From contig NZ_CP036525.1 of NCBI RefSeq assembly GCF_007741535.1, positions 1,178,001 through 1,242,000 on the forward strand: DNA of 64,000 bases. Direction: 5' to 3'. Of the stretch, positions 25,688 through 35,329 are shown one piece after another. Within the stretch, counting starts at the first letter, position 1. Every line of letters starts with the position of its first letter. The translations under genes and the position numbers were made by a program. This stretch comes from Rubripirellula lacrimiformis (GTDB lineage: Bacteria > Planctomycetota > Planctomycetia > Pirellulales > Pirellulaceae). Below the pieces are notes generated by a model. The model had not been told where the DNA came from, searched no databases, and worked only from the letters and a program-made list of their open reading frames with translations.

Positions 25688-27754
25688 CTATTGATCACTG
25701 ATAACTCCGTGGGATTCAATTTTGGTGTCTTGTGTAACTTCGTTGTACGAAAGGACCTTCAAACGCGGCAATGCCGTCGCGGTGATTTGTCGAAGACCAG
25801 GCCGAATTCTTGGACTGACCAAAACCAGCGGTGTATGGCCTGCTGCAATTAGTTTCTTAACGCCTTCTTGAATTTTCTCGCAAGTCGAGTCGATGGCTGC
25901 TGGACTCATTCGGACAAAAAGTCCGCGATCATTGTGTTCCAGTCCTGCTGCGATTCGATCTTCCATCGCTGGATCAAAGGCCATCACGTGCAAACGATTC
26001 TGGTCATCGCGATAGCGAGAGCTGATTGTCCGCGCCAGACGATGTCGGACGTATTCGCAAAGCCAAGTGGGGTCTTTGGTACGCGGGGCAAAGTCACCCA
26101 GCGTTTCCATGATGATGCCAAGTTGGCGGATCGGGACGTCTTCGCGAAGCAACAGGTGCAGCACTTGCTGGACATCGCTGATCTTCATCACGCTTGGGAT
26201 CAGTTCGTCGACCACGGTCGGTGACGCTTCTTTCAGTTCGTCGATCAGGTGTTTGGTCGCGTCGCGTGAAAGCAGTTCATCGGCATGACGCCGCGCCAGT
26301 TCCTGCAGGTGCGTGGCCAGCACCGCGCCGGGTTCCACCGTGGTGTACCCATAGATGGCGGCTTGTTCACGCCGCATCGGATCGATCCACACGGCCGGTT
26401 CGCCGAATGTTGGATCGCGAGTCGGTTCGCCATCGATCACGCCAGTGGTTTGTCCGCTGTCGATCGCAAGGAGTCGGTCGGGCAGGATCGTTGCGTGCCC
26501 AATCGGGTTGCCTTGGATGCGAATTTCATAATCGAATTGATCCAAAGTCATCTCGTCGCGAACGCGGACTTTGGGCAGGATGACACCGATGTCGGCGGCA
26601 ATCGCGTTTCGCACGCCGGTGATTCGCTGCATCAGATCGCCGCCACGCGCCGGGTCGGCAAGGCTTAGCAATCCCAATCCGATAGAGATTTCCATCGGAT
26701 CGATGGTCAGGAAATCTTCCACGCGTTTTTCGGGCGGGACGGCCGCTGCGACTCGCTGTGCCTCGACTTGGTCGGCTTCTTCGACACCTCGCAGCGCGGT
26801 TTGTCGATTCATCACGACGGCCAGTCCGATGCATCCGAGCCCGAGGGTTGCCATGGGGACGGCGGGCAAATTGGTGACGATCATCAGCATCAAGAATCCG
26901 CCAGCCACAAATAGCGCTTTGGGATTCCCGAAAAGTTGCTGCATGAACTGCGTCGGCAGGCTGGCTTTCTTGGCACTACGCGTGACCAGCAAACCGGCGG
27001 CTAGCGAGATCAGCAGTGCGGGGACTTGGCTGACTAGGCCGTCCCCAATGGTCAATTTGGTGAACAACGCCCCGGCTTCGGTGATCGTCATTCCGGCTTG
27101 CATCACGCCGATGTACAGACCGCCAATCACGTTGATGATGGTGATCACAATCCCGGCCACGGCATCGCCGCGGACAAACTTGCTGGCACCATCCATCGCC
27201 CCGTAAAAGTCGGCTTGTCCAGCGACTTCCTCGCGGCGTTCTTGAGCTTGTTTTTCGTCGATCAGGCCAGCGTTCAAGTCGGCGTCGATCGCCATCTGCT
27301 TTCCTGGCATCCCGTCCAACGCAAATCGGGCGGCGACTTCACTGATCCGAGTGGCACCCTTGGTGATCACGATGAACTGGATCAAAACGATGATCACAAA
27401 GATGATCAGGCCAACTTCGATTCGGTCACCGGCAACAAATTCGCCGAAGCTTTGGATCACTCCGCCGGCGGCGCCCATGCCCCGTCCGTCGGCACCTGTC
27501 AAAATCAGCCGCGTTGTCGCGACGTTCAATACCAGTCGTGCCAGCGTGGTAGCTAGCAACAGAGACGGGAAAATGCTGAATTCTAGCGGCGTGGAAACGT
27601 AGACCGTGGTCAACAGCACGATCACACCGATCGTAATGTTGCCGGCCAATAGCAGGTCCATCAGTGCCGGCGGCAGCGGGACCAGGATGACGACCAAGCA
27701 ACCGATGATGCCAAGCGGAAGCACCAGGTCCCGGTATCGCATCAAAAACTGCAT
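25688..27754 (-). CDS. flhA: Flagellar export gate protein FlhA
   Basis: Inner-membrane component of the flagellar type III export apparatus; its cytosolic domain docks chaperone-substrate complexes. About eight membrane helices in the first 330 residues (LGIIGCLVVILVPLPPALMDLLLAGNI and on), with the highly conserved cytosolic loop FALDGMPGKQMAIDADLNAG and ERREEVAGQADFYGAMDGASKFVRGDA. The C-terminal half is soluble. The ATG at 27754 has AGGG 7 bases upstream and gives 688 residues, the family length; the frame is open 33 codons further upstream. Head of the flhA-flhF-x-fliA operon. Confidence 0.96.
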   Translation of the reverse strand: MQFLMRYRDLVLPLGIIGCLVVILVPLPPALMDLLLAGNITIGVIVLLTTVYVSTPLEFSIFPSLLLATTLARLVLNVATTRLILTGADGRGMGAAGGVIQSFGEFVAGDRIEVGLIIFVIIVLIQFIVITKGATRISEVAARFALDGMPGKQMAIDADLNAGLIDEKQAQERREEVAGQADFYGAMDGASKFVRGDAVAGIVITIINVIGGLYIGVMQAGMTITEAGALFTKLTIGDGLVSQVPALLISLAAGLLVTRSAKKASLPTQFMQQLFGNPKALFVAGGFLMLMIVTNLPAVPMATLGLGCIGLAVVMNRQTALRGVEEADQVEAQRVAAAVPPEKRVEDFLTIDPMEISIGLGLLSLADPARGGDLMQRITGVRNAIAADIGVILPKVRVRDEMTLDQFDYEIRIQGNPIGHATILPDRLLAIDSGQTTGVIDGEPTRDPTFGEPAVWIDPMRREQAAIYGYTTVEPGAVLATHLQELARRHADELLSRDATKHLIDELKEASPTVVDELIPSVMKISDVQQVLHLLLREDVPIRQLGIIMETLGDFAPRTKDPTWLCEYVRHRLARTISSRYRDDQNRLHVMAFDPAMEDRIAAGLEHNDRGLFVRMSPAAIDSTCEKIQEGVKKLIAAGHTPLVLVSPRIRPGLRQITATALPRLKVLSYNEVTQDTKIESHGVISDQ

Positions 27755-28200
27755 CGATCGCCCTTTCTGCATCGTTCCTACCCGGCAACTCATTTGACGG
27801 GCAAGAACCGACGGTAGCGGAAACCCGTCGTTGCGGTCTAGAGAACTTCGCATCAGCGATCACGCGACAGTCCACCGGCCGATTGGAAATTGGCGTGGCG
27901 CTTCAATCCGAGAGCGGTCAGAATTCCCAGATCGGCGATTCGCTATCGGCGAACCTTCGGCGGATGAGCCGTTTGGGCGATCGCCCCGGTTGCCACGTTC
28001 GACCGGCGATAGCGGCCGGCTGCCTTCGTCGTTGTCGAGGAAACAGCGTTGGAACCACAATTCGACGCGTCAGCCAATCCCTCGCTTACGCGTCGGGGGA
28101 CTGGAATTGCTTGGTGGGGGATTGGGGTGGGGGATTGCCGGATCGGCGTCGCTGCGCTCCTTGATCCGGCCTACTTTGCTGGCAACTTGCTTGCACGGGG
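27755..28200. other. Gene-free region upstream of flhA
   Basis: About 445 bp between flhA and the DUF2726 gene. It must carry the flhA promoter, which I cannot pinpoint. At about 27957-27995 it contains a palindrome-centred element (CCGTTTGGGCGATCGCCCC) that recurs in inverted orientation at 49577. A G-rich stretch with repeated GTGGGGGATTGG lies at 28110-28140. No convincing ORF. Confidence 0.45.
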
Positions 28201-28806
28201 CTATTTGATGGCGCCGGGCGGCGTCGATCCCCGTTGGGACAACCGTTTTTGCCACGACAGTTGCTGGGTCGGCGGCCGCAGTTGCTCGTTCGAGTGAACC
28301 GTCGCGATCGACGATGCCTTGGTTCGATGCTTGGCGATGATCTCGTCTAGCAGGTGTCGCAGTTCTTCGACCGATGGTGGATTTTCAATGTCCAGGCGGA
28401 TCAGGGGAAGCTTGGCGGTTGCTAGCACTTGACGCATGAAATCATGCTGAGTCCGCCGCCGTCGATCCATGATCGGTTCGGTCTGGACCGCGCAGATCGA
28501 TGCTCCGCTGGTCGCGTCACAGATCAAGAAGTCGATCCGCTTCAGATTCAATCGGACCGCTTGCTGGACAAATTCAGTCGCGTTGGCGAGGTAGATGACG
28601 TCGCTGAGGCGTGTGTGGGGGCACACGATTGCTCGGGTGCCGACGGCCTGTTGAAGTTGGCGAAATAGCACCAATTCGGCAGATGACAGGAATCGCGGTC
28701 GCGCCTCGGCCGGTACGGTGGCGGCGACCTTCGGAACTTCCCAGCGGCCGGTTTTGAAAAAATGCCGCGCCTTCAGAACCCACGGGAAATGGGTTTCGAT
28801 TGGCAT
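28201..28806 (-). CDS. DUF2726 domain protein
   Basis: 201 residues. The central part (SSAELVLFRQLQQAVG, then VCPHTRLSDVIYL, KRIDFLICDATSG and ATAKLPLIRLDI) follows the DUF2726 pattern, thought to be a PD-(D/E)XK-like nuclease relative. Where family members usually read about AIELDD after the second strand, this protein reads AVQTEPIMD, so the acidic catalytic-type pair seems altered. The C-terminal 40 residues are low-complexity. Function unknown; it stands alone between flhA and serA on the same strand. Confidence 0.72.
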   Translation of the reverse strand: MPIETHFPWVLKARHFFKTGRWEVPKVAATVPAEARPRFLSSAELVLFRQLQQAVGTRAIVCPHTRLSDVIYLANATEFVQQAVRLNLKRIDFLICDATSGASICAVQTEPIMDRRRRTQHDFMRQVLATAKLPLIRLDIENPPSVEELRHLLDEIIAKHRTKASSIATVHSNEQLRPPTQQLSWQKRLSQRGSTPPGAIK

Positions 28807-29014
28807 CCGTTTGTCCTCGTGTCACGCTTGATTGTCTTCGCGTCGAGCGACGCAAAGTGTCAAAGTTTTATGAGGATAGTGCCTGGGCAATTCGTTCGGC
28901 AAGGTGTCCCCGCTGCGGAGCGGTGGTCAACAATGCACCGACGCCACTAGGCTGGGAAGCACTGCAGCCCCCCTGCCGTTGGTCGGTTGGGATCATCTGA
29001 AACGCGGCGATTCG

Positions 29015-30190
29015 CTACGCCGTCGCTCGCAGATGTCGAACCGATAGCACGCCCTTGATGCTGCGGATTGCTGCGATCGTTTCGTCGCTGATTTCAGCGT
29101 CCAGGTCGACGATGGTATAGGCAATGTCGCCGCGCGACTTGTTCAACAAGTCGGCGATGTTCTGTCCGGCATTTGCAAGCAATGTCGAAATCTGGCCGAC
29201 CATGTTCGGGACGTTCGCGTTGGCGATCGTGATCCGATGGCCGCTGGTCCGCGGCATGTGGGCCTCGGGGAAATTGACCGAATTGGTCACCGTGCCGTCT
29301 TCTAGGAATTCGCGAACGCTATCGGCGACCATCATCGCACAGTTTTCTTCGGCTTCGTTGGTCGAGGCACCCAGGTGAGGGAACGCCAATACCTTGGGGT
29401 GCTTCAGGAGCGCTGCGGTCGGGAAGTCGGCGACGTAGCAATGGGAGTGGCCTGAATCCAACGACGCCAGAACCGCCGCATCGTCGCAGATGCCGCCGCG
29501 AGCCAGGTTTACGATGATTCCGCCCTTGGGCATCATCTTCAATCGTTCGGCGTTGACGATGCCGCGTGTGGCGTCGATCAGCGGTACGTGGACCGTGATG
29601 GCGTCGCATTGCGAAAACAGGTGGTCCAGGCTGACAGCCTTTTCGACGCCACTGGACAGTTGCCAAGCGCTTTGCACCGAAATCAACGGATCGTATCCGA
29701 CGACTTTCATGCCCAGCGACAGTGCCGCGTTGGCGACGCGAACGCCGATCGCACCCAGGCCGATCACGCCCAATGTCTTCGACGGCAGTTCGGATCCGAC
29801 AAAGTTCTTCTTGCCCGCTTCGACTGCGACCGAAATCGCTGCATCGTCACCCTCGACGTCGGCAGCGAAACGCATGGCACCATGGATATTCCGCGATGCC
29901 ATCAACAAACCAGCCAGAACCAGTTCTTTGACAGCATTGGCGTTTGCACCCGGTGCGTTGAACACGGGGACGCCGCGGCTGGTCATCGCTTCGACCGGGA
30001 TATTGTTGACCCCGGCTCCCGCGCGACCGATCGCGGCCACCGATTCGGGGATTTCCATATCGTGCATTTTGAACGAACGCAGCAGAATGCCGTCCGGGTC
30101 GCTAATTTCCGAGCCGATCTCGTACTGTTCACGAGGCAAGCGTTGAAGGCCCAGGGGAGAGATGTTGTTCAGCGTCAGAATCTTGTGCAT
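29015..30190 (-). CDS. serA: D-3-phosphoglycerate dehydrogenase
   Basis: First step of serine synthesis, oxidising 3-phosphoglycerate with NAD. NAD-binding Rossmann motif VIGLGAIGVRVANAA, substrate residues in AGAGVNNIPVEAM, catalytic Arg in VNLARGGICDD and the His in FPHLGASTNEAEENC are present. The C-terminal 75 residues (ITIANANVPNMVGQISTLLA onward) form an ACT domain that may bind serine. 391 residues, the short ACT-containing type. Lies 147 bp downstream of serC, same strand, separated by a terminator-like hairpin. Confidence 0.94.
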   Translation of the reverse strand: MHKILTLNNISPLGLQRLPREQYEIGSEISDPDGILLRSFKMHDMEIPESVAAIGRAGAGVNNIPVEAMTSRGVPVFNAPGANANAVKELVLAGLLMASRNIHGAMRFAADVEGDDAAISVAVEAGKKNFVGSELPSKTLGVIGLGAIGVRVANAALSLGMKVVGYDPLISVQSAWQLSSGVEKAVSLDHLFSQCDAITVHVPLIDATRGIVNAERLKMMPKGGIIVNLARGGICDDAAVLASLDSGHSHCYVADFPTAALLKHPKVLAFPHLGASTNEAEENCAMMVADSVREFLEDGTVTNSVNFPEAHMPRTSGHRITIANANVPNMVGQISTLLANAGQNIADLLNKSRGDIAYTIVDLDAEISDETIAAIRSIKGVLSVRHLRATA

Positions 30191-30284
30191 GGACGGCTAG
30201 TGGCGTTTGGCGGAAATGCGAAAGAAAGGGAATAGAGGTTCGGCCGGGGGTGAAGGCTGCCCTCCCCTGCCCGACCGAAGTCAC

Positions 30285-30339
30285 GAAACAGAAAGCCCAA
30301 GTCCTTCGAAGCTCGATTGCTTCAAAGGACCGCGGGCTT
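30285..30339 (-). terminator. Hairpin at the end of serC
   Basis: On the minus strand: AAGCCC, GTCCTTTGAAGC, loop AATCGA, GCTTCGAAGGAC, GGGCTT followed by TCTGTTT. A long stem with one bulge and a T-rich but imperfect tail, immediately after (overlapping) the serC stop. Probably a terminator that may be leaky into serA. Confidence 0.65.
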
Positions 30340-31450
30340 AGCCGTTTTTGTTGGCGAAATCATCCATGAACGAAGCGAGGGCTTGGGCACCTTCGTGCGG
30401 CATCGCGTTGTAGATGCTGGCCCGAATGCCACCGACACTGCGGTGACCCTTTAGGTTCTGCAGATTTTGTTTGCTGGCTTCGGCGACGAATTGACCTAGC
30501 AGTTCTTCGTTTGGCAAATTGAAGGTCACGTTCATCATCGATCGGCAATCGGTTTGGGCATGCCCGAGATAAAATTCGGGATGCTTGTCGATCGTGCCGT
30601 ACAGCAATGCCGATTTGGCCCGGTTCTGGGCTTCCATCGTTTCCAGTCCGCCAATGTCGTTTTGCAACCATTTGGCGACTTTCCCCAGCACGTAGATCGG
30701 GAATGTGGGAGGCGTGTTCCACATGGATCCATTGCTAGCGTGGTTCTTGTAGTTCAAGTACCCAGGCAGCGATTCGCTGCCGCGTTCCAGCAGATCGCGG
30801 CGGATGATCACGACCGTCACGCCGGCCGGGCCAGCGTTCTTTTGAGCACAGGCGTACAACAATCCGTATTTGTTGATATCCAGCGGACGCGACAGAAAGT
30901 CGCTCGAAGCGTCGCTGATCAGCGGGACATCGGCCCCGGTTTGGGGTTCGGATTGGAACTGAACTCCCTGGATCGTTTCGTTGCTGCAGTAATAAAGGTA
31001 CGCCGCGTTATCATCGGTTTGATAGTCGCCCGCGGTGGGGACACGGTCAAAGTTTGATTCCGCAGCCGAATAGGCGATATCGACGGTGCCTTCTTTTTTG
31101 GCTTCGCCAATCGCCTTTTTGCCCCAGGCACCGGTCAGCAGGTACTGCGCCGATTTGCCGCTATCGCGAAGCAGGTTGGCCGGGATCATCGAAAACTGTA
31201 GGGCTGCCCCGCCCTGCAGCATCAAAACGGCGTAATCGTCCGAAATATTCAGCAGCGATCGAATCGACGCTTCGGCTTGTTCCATGATGTCGATGAAGAC
31301 TTTGCCACGGTGGCTCAGTTCCATGACAGAGGCCCCGGCACCGGGATAACACAACAGTTCGTCCTGGACCTCCTGCAACACTGGCAGCGGCAAAGCGGCC
31401 GGACCAGCCGAAAAGTTGAAAACCCGCTCTGCGGTCGCTGTGGCGCTCAT
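30338..31450 (-). CDS. serC: Phosphoserine aminotransferase
   Basis: PLP enzyme converting 3-phosphohydroxypyruvate to phosphoserine; also used in pyridoxine synthesis in some bacteria. RVFNFSAGPAALPLPVLQ is the family start, HRGKVFIDIMEQAE and LMLQGGAALQFSMIPANLL are conserved, and the PLP lysine is in YACAQKNAGPAGVTV. 370 residues from the ATG at 31450; a longer open frame (32 codons more) is not supported by the family. Paired with serA downstream. Confidence 0.95.
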   Translation of the reverse strand: MSATATAERVFNFSAGPAALPLPVLQEVQDELLCYPGAGASVMELSHRGKVFIDIMEQAEASIRSLLNISDDYAVLMLQGGAALQFSMIPANLLRDSGKSAQYLLTGAWGKKAIGEAKKEGTVDIAYSAAESNFDRVPTAGDYQTDDNAAYLYYCSNETIQGVQFQSEPQTGADVPLISDASSDFLSRPLDINKYGLLYACAQKNAGPAGVTVVIIRRDLLERGSESLPGYLNYKNHASNGSMWNTPPTFPIYVLGKVAKWLQNDIGGLETMEAQNRAKSALLYGTIDKHPEFYLGHAQTDCRSMMNVTFNLPNEELLGQFVAEASKQNLQNLKGHRSVGGIRASIYNAMPHEGAQALASFMDDFANKNG

Positions 31451-31614
31451 CGTATCTGAGTTTCCTATAACGAAGGGTATCATGGGATCAAGCAAGCCAA
31501 ACGGGCCGGAATGACAGCCAGCCTGACCGAGGAATGCTTTTGACATCGGATTCTATGCCTTCCGACAATGGTGCGGAAGGTTGCGATCCGCACCAACTTC
31601 AAGCGAGCCGCTAA

Positions 31615-34600
31615 ATGCTTCTTAACGACGGTGACGGGGGTCAGATTGACGCCAATCGCGATGCCGACGACGGTTCTGACCGATCTGACGTGGATCGAGC
31701 GATCCAACTTGCCGCGGACCTGCTAGAGCGGGCTGCCGAACTGCAGACTCCGCAAGAACGCCGCCAACAGGCCGAATTGGACCGAATGGTCAAGCACCAG
31801 ACGGACAAAGCCACCATGGTCGAAATGACCGACCAAGCTTTTCGGACCTATTCCCCGGCTCGCGTCGCCGACCAGCTGACCCACCTGTTGGATGTCCAGG
31901 GGATCCCGCGGTTCTTCAGTCCCGTCGAACAGGCGATGCTGCGTGGGTTCCAGTCGTTCGGGGAATATCTGCCCGGCGTGGCGGTCCCGCTAGTCAAAGA
32001 AAAGATGCGCCGCGAAACCGCGAACGTGATCTTGCCGGCCGAACCGGAACTGTTGACCCAGCACCTTCGCAACCGGCAAAGCCACGGCGTCGGTATGAAC
32101 GTCAACCTGTTGGGCGAAGCCGTGCTGGGCGAAGACGAGGTCCGAAACCGAATGCGACGCTACACCGAAGCGCTGCGTTTGGATGATGTCCGATGCATGT
32201 CGGTGAAGATATCGACCATGGACAGTCAAGTGTCGTCGCTGGCACGCCAGCACACGATTGACAAAGTTTCCGACCGATTGGAAACGTTGTATCGAACCGC
32301 GGATCGCGAAATCGATCCGTCGACGGGCAACAGCAAGTTCATCTATCTGGACATGGAAGAATATCGCGATCTGTACCTGACCGCCGATGTGCTGTGCCAG
32401 ACGCTGGACCGCCCCGGACTGGAACAAACTCGCGCTGGTATCGCGCTGCAGGCCTATGTGCCTGATTCCTATCCCGTGATGCAGCGCTTGATCGAGTGGT
32501 CGACCAAGCGAGTTGCCGATGGTTGCACCGGACTGACGATTCGGTTGGTCAAAGGCGCCAACCTGGAAATGGAACGCGTGGAATCTTCCATCGGCGGCCA
32601 CCGACAATCCCCCTACATGTCAAAGGTGGAAACCGACGCGAACTACAAACGCATGCTTCGCGACTTGGTCGCTGCGGCACGATCGGGCATCGTCCACATC
32701 GGCTTGGCATCCCACAATTTATTCGATGTCGCACTGGGATTGATTTGGGCTGGCGATTTGGTTCATACCGACGCAATTCAGATCGAAATGTTGGAAGGGA
32801 TGGCCAATCACCAACGCCGGGCGATCGGAGACCATGTCGAGAATCTATTGCTGTATGCACCGGCATGTCGGCAGGATGAATTTCTGAATGCGATCGGGTA
32901 CCTGATTCGGCGATTGGACGAAAACACCGGACCTCAGAATTTCTTGCGTCACTCGTATCGGTTGAAACCGGGCAGCCCCGAATTCAAACGTTTGGCGGAT
33001 GATTTCCGGCAATCGTATGCGATGATCGATTCGGTATCGTCGGCGCCACGCCGGAATGTCGAACGAAAGGATGCACCGGAGCAGCCGCCGGTTGCCGAAC
33101 ACTGGTCGTTGTACGTCAACGAACCGGATACCGACTGGTCCGTTCCCGCCAATTCGGTTTGGGCGGAACAGACGTTGCAAAAATGGAAAGATCAGTGCGG
33201 TGATCAGGCGACGGTGGTTCCCTTGTGGGTGGGGGATCAACAGGTCACGCCCGAGCCTGACCAGATGCGTGAATCGACGGACCCATCGCGGCCTGGATGC
33301 GTGGTTTGCCGTTACCCGATGGCCAGTTTGGATCAGGTGCAGCAGGCCGTTTCGATTGCCGCGTCCGACAGCAATCCGTGGAAAGACACGTCGCTGGAAC
33401 ATCGCCATGAAGTGCTTCGCGGGGCGGCCCAGCGAATGCGGCAGCGGCGTGGTGATATGATCGGCGCGATGGTCGCCGAAGGCGGGAAAACGATTCCAGA
33501 AGCCGATCCCGAAATCAGCGAAGCGATCGACTTTTGCGAGTTCTATCCGCTGACGGTCAATCATTGGGCCCAGCAAGCCGGCGTTGATATCTGTTCGCGC
33601 GGTGTCGTGGCGGTGATCACCCCTTGGAATTTCCCGTTGGCGATTCCGGCAGGCGGAATCGCGGCGGCGTTGGCGTGTGGCAACACCGTGATCCTGAAAC
33701 CCGCATCCGAAACCGTTTGGGTCGCAGCGATGGTATGCGACGCGTTCTGGGACGCTGGCGTCCCGCGTGATGCGTTGCAAATGCTTCCCTGCGAGGACGA
33801 GGTCGCTGAATCGGGACTGGTCAAAGACGGCCGCGTCGAAACGGTGATCTTGACCGGGGGAACATCGACGGCCAAACGGATGTTGGCAGTGCGACCGGAT
33901 TTGCACTTGTTGGCTGAAACCGGCGGGAAGAATGCAACCATCGTGACGGCGATGGCCGATCGTGATTTGGCGGTCAAGCACGTTGTCCAGTCGGCGTTTG
34001 GACACGCTGGTCAAAAATGCAGTGCGACATCGCTGCTGTTGTTGGAACAAGAGGTGTTCGACGATCCGAAATTTCAATCGCTGTTGGCCGATGCGGTCGA
34101 GAGTTTGCCGGTGGGTTCGGCTTGGGATCTGGAAACCAAGATGGGCCCGTTGATCGCTCCGCCCGGCAAGACGCTGACTCGCGGAATGAAGACTCTGGAA
34201 GACGACGAAACTTGGTTGGTGGCTCCCGAACATATCGTCGGCCAGCCCAATCTGTATCGCCCCGGCGTCAAATGGAATGTCGCACCAGGAAGTTTCTCGC
34301 ACCTGACCGAACTGTTCGGTCCGGTGTTGGGTGTGATGCCGTTCAGTCGGCTAGAGGAGGCGATCGAAATTGTCCGGTCGACCGGGTACGGATTGACCAG
34401 CGGGCTGGAAAGTCTGGATGACCGCGAAATCGAATTGTGGAAACAATCGATTCACGCAGGCAACCTGTACATCAACCGATCCACGACCGGGGCGATTGTG
34501 CTGCGGCAACCATTCGGCGGCGTGGGGCTTAGTGCGTATGGTCCGGGAGTCAAAGCCGGGGGGCCGCACTATGTGTTGGCGCTGATGCGAATCACCGATT

Positions 34601-35292
34601 CAGGTCAAACCACGCCGTCGACCGATTCGGTGTCCACCACGGTGGCCCCCTCGACGCTGGGATCGAAGCCGACCGATGCTCTAACGCGTTGGGTTGGTGA
34701 ATTGTCGGGGACGGGAATCGACGACGAACTTCGTCGGTCGCTGATGCAAATGGTCGACGAATGTTCTCGCGCCATGCAGGTCGAATTCTCGGGCAGTCAC
34801 GACACCGTCCGACTGCTCGGCCAAGACAATCTTCGTCGATATCTTTCGGTCAAAGGTTTGACGATCCGTGTGGAAGCTGGCGATTCGCAAAGCGACTTGC
34901 TATCAGCCGTGATTGCCGCGGTTTCGGTTCAGACTCCGGTCACGTTGTCGATCGACCCGAAGGTGCCCGATGAATGGATCGAGTGGCTGGATGCGGCGGC
35001 CGACGCGGTGCCCGGTTTGGTCGATCCGATCGACGAAACGGATTCGGATCTGGCTGATCGGATCGCTGCGGGGGATGTCACTCGGCTGCGTCGTTTGACG
35101 CCATCCGTTCCCGGTTCGGGTTCGTTGGCGGCTTGTTGCGAACACTTCGTGACGGTCATTTCGGAACCGGTGCTATCCTGCGCCGCGATCGAATGTCTGC
35201 GTTACTTGGACGAGCAATCGATTTCGCACGACTATCACCGGTACGGGAACCTGGGGCGTCGAGCCAACCAGCAACGGCGTCCGGTGGAATGA
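31615..35292 (+). CDS. putA: Bifunctional proline dehydrogenase / glutamate-semialdehyde dehydrogenase
   Basis: Oxidises proline to glutamate in two coupled steps. Residues about 80-470 form the FAD-dependent proline dehydrogenase barrel (for example LRLDDVRCMSVKIST, YVPDSYPVMQRLIEW, IRLVKGANLEME). Residues about 560-1000 form the aldehyde dehydrogenase: ITPWNFPLAIPAGGIAAALA, ILTGGTSTAKRML, the Glu in LLAETGGKNA and the catalytic Cys in GHAGQKCSATS. The last roughly 200 residues are an extra C-terminal domain. There is no N-terminal ribbon-helix-helix DNA-binding domain, so it is an enzyme only. 1,225 residues. Stands alone between two minus-strand groups. Confidence 0.94.
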   Translation: MLLNDGDGGQIDANRDADDGSDRSDVDRAIQLAADLLERAAELQTPQERRQQAELDRMVKHQTDKATMVEMTDQAFRTYSPARVADQLTHLLDVQGIPRFFSPVEQAMLRGFQSFGEYLPGVAVPLVKEKMRRETANVILPAEPELLTQHLRNRQSHGVGMNVNLLGEAVLGEDEVRNRMRRYTEALRLDDVRCMSVKISTMDSQVSSLARQHTIDKVSDRLETLYRTADREIDPSTGNSKFIYLDMEEYRDLYLTADVLCQTLDRPGLEQTRAGIALQAYVPDSYPVMQRLIEWSTKRVADGCTGLTIRLVKGANLEMERVESSIGGHRQSPYMSKVETDANYKRMLRDLVAAARSGIVHIGLASHNLFDVALGLIWAGDLVHTDAIQIEMLEGMANHQRRAIGDHVENLLLYAPACRQDEFLNAIGYLIRRLDENTGPQNFLRHSYRLKPGSPEFKRLADDFRQSYAMIDSVSSAPRRNVERKDAPEQPPVAEHWSLYVNEPDTDWSVPANSVWAEQTLQKWKDQCGDQATVVPLWVGDQQVTPEPDQMRESTDPSRPGCVVCRYPMASLDQVQQAVSIAASDSNPWKDTSLEHRHEVLRGAAQRMRQRRGDMIGAMVAEGGKTIPEADPEISEAIDFCEFYPLTVNHWAQQAGVDICSRGVVAVITPWNFPLAIPAGGIAAALACGNTVILKPASETVWVAAMVCDAFWDAGVPRDALQMLPCEDEVAESGLVKDGRVETVILTGGTSTAKRMLAVRPDLHLLAETGGKNATIVTAMADRDLAVKHVVQSAFGHAGQKCSATSLLLLEQEVFDDPKFQSLLADAVESLPVGSAWDLETKMGPLIAPPGKTLTRGMKTLEDDETWLVAPEHIVGQPNLYRPGVKWNVAPGSFSHLTELFGPVLGVMPFSRLEEAIEIVRSTGYGLTSGLESLDDREIELWKQSIHAGNLYINRSTTGAIVLRQPFGGVGLSAYGPGVKAGGPHYVLALMRITDSGQTTPSTDSVSTTVAPSTLGSKPTDALTRWVGELSGTGIDDELRRSLMQMVDECSRAMQVEFSGSHDTVRLLGQDNLRRYLSVKGLTIRVEAGDSQSDLLSAVIAAVSVQTPVTLSIDPKVPDEWIEWLDAAADAVPGLVDPIDETDSDLADRIAAGDVTRLRRLTPSVPGSGSLAACCEHFVTVISEPVLSCAAIECLRYLDEQSISHDYHRYGNLGRRANQQRRPVE

Positions 35293-35329
35293 TCTGACCG
35301 CCGTGCAGGGCCTAGGCGTCGTGCAGGGC

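Noticed and set aside
28800-29000. Short plus-strand frame containing CPRCGAVV, like a zinc ribbon
   Set aside because: Only one Cys pair, no good start, and it overlaps the DUF2726 start region; chance is more likely. It would need conservation in relatives to be accepted.
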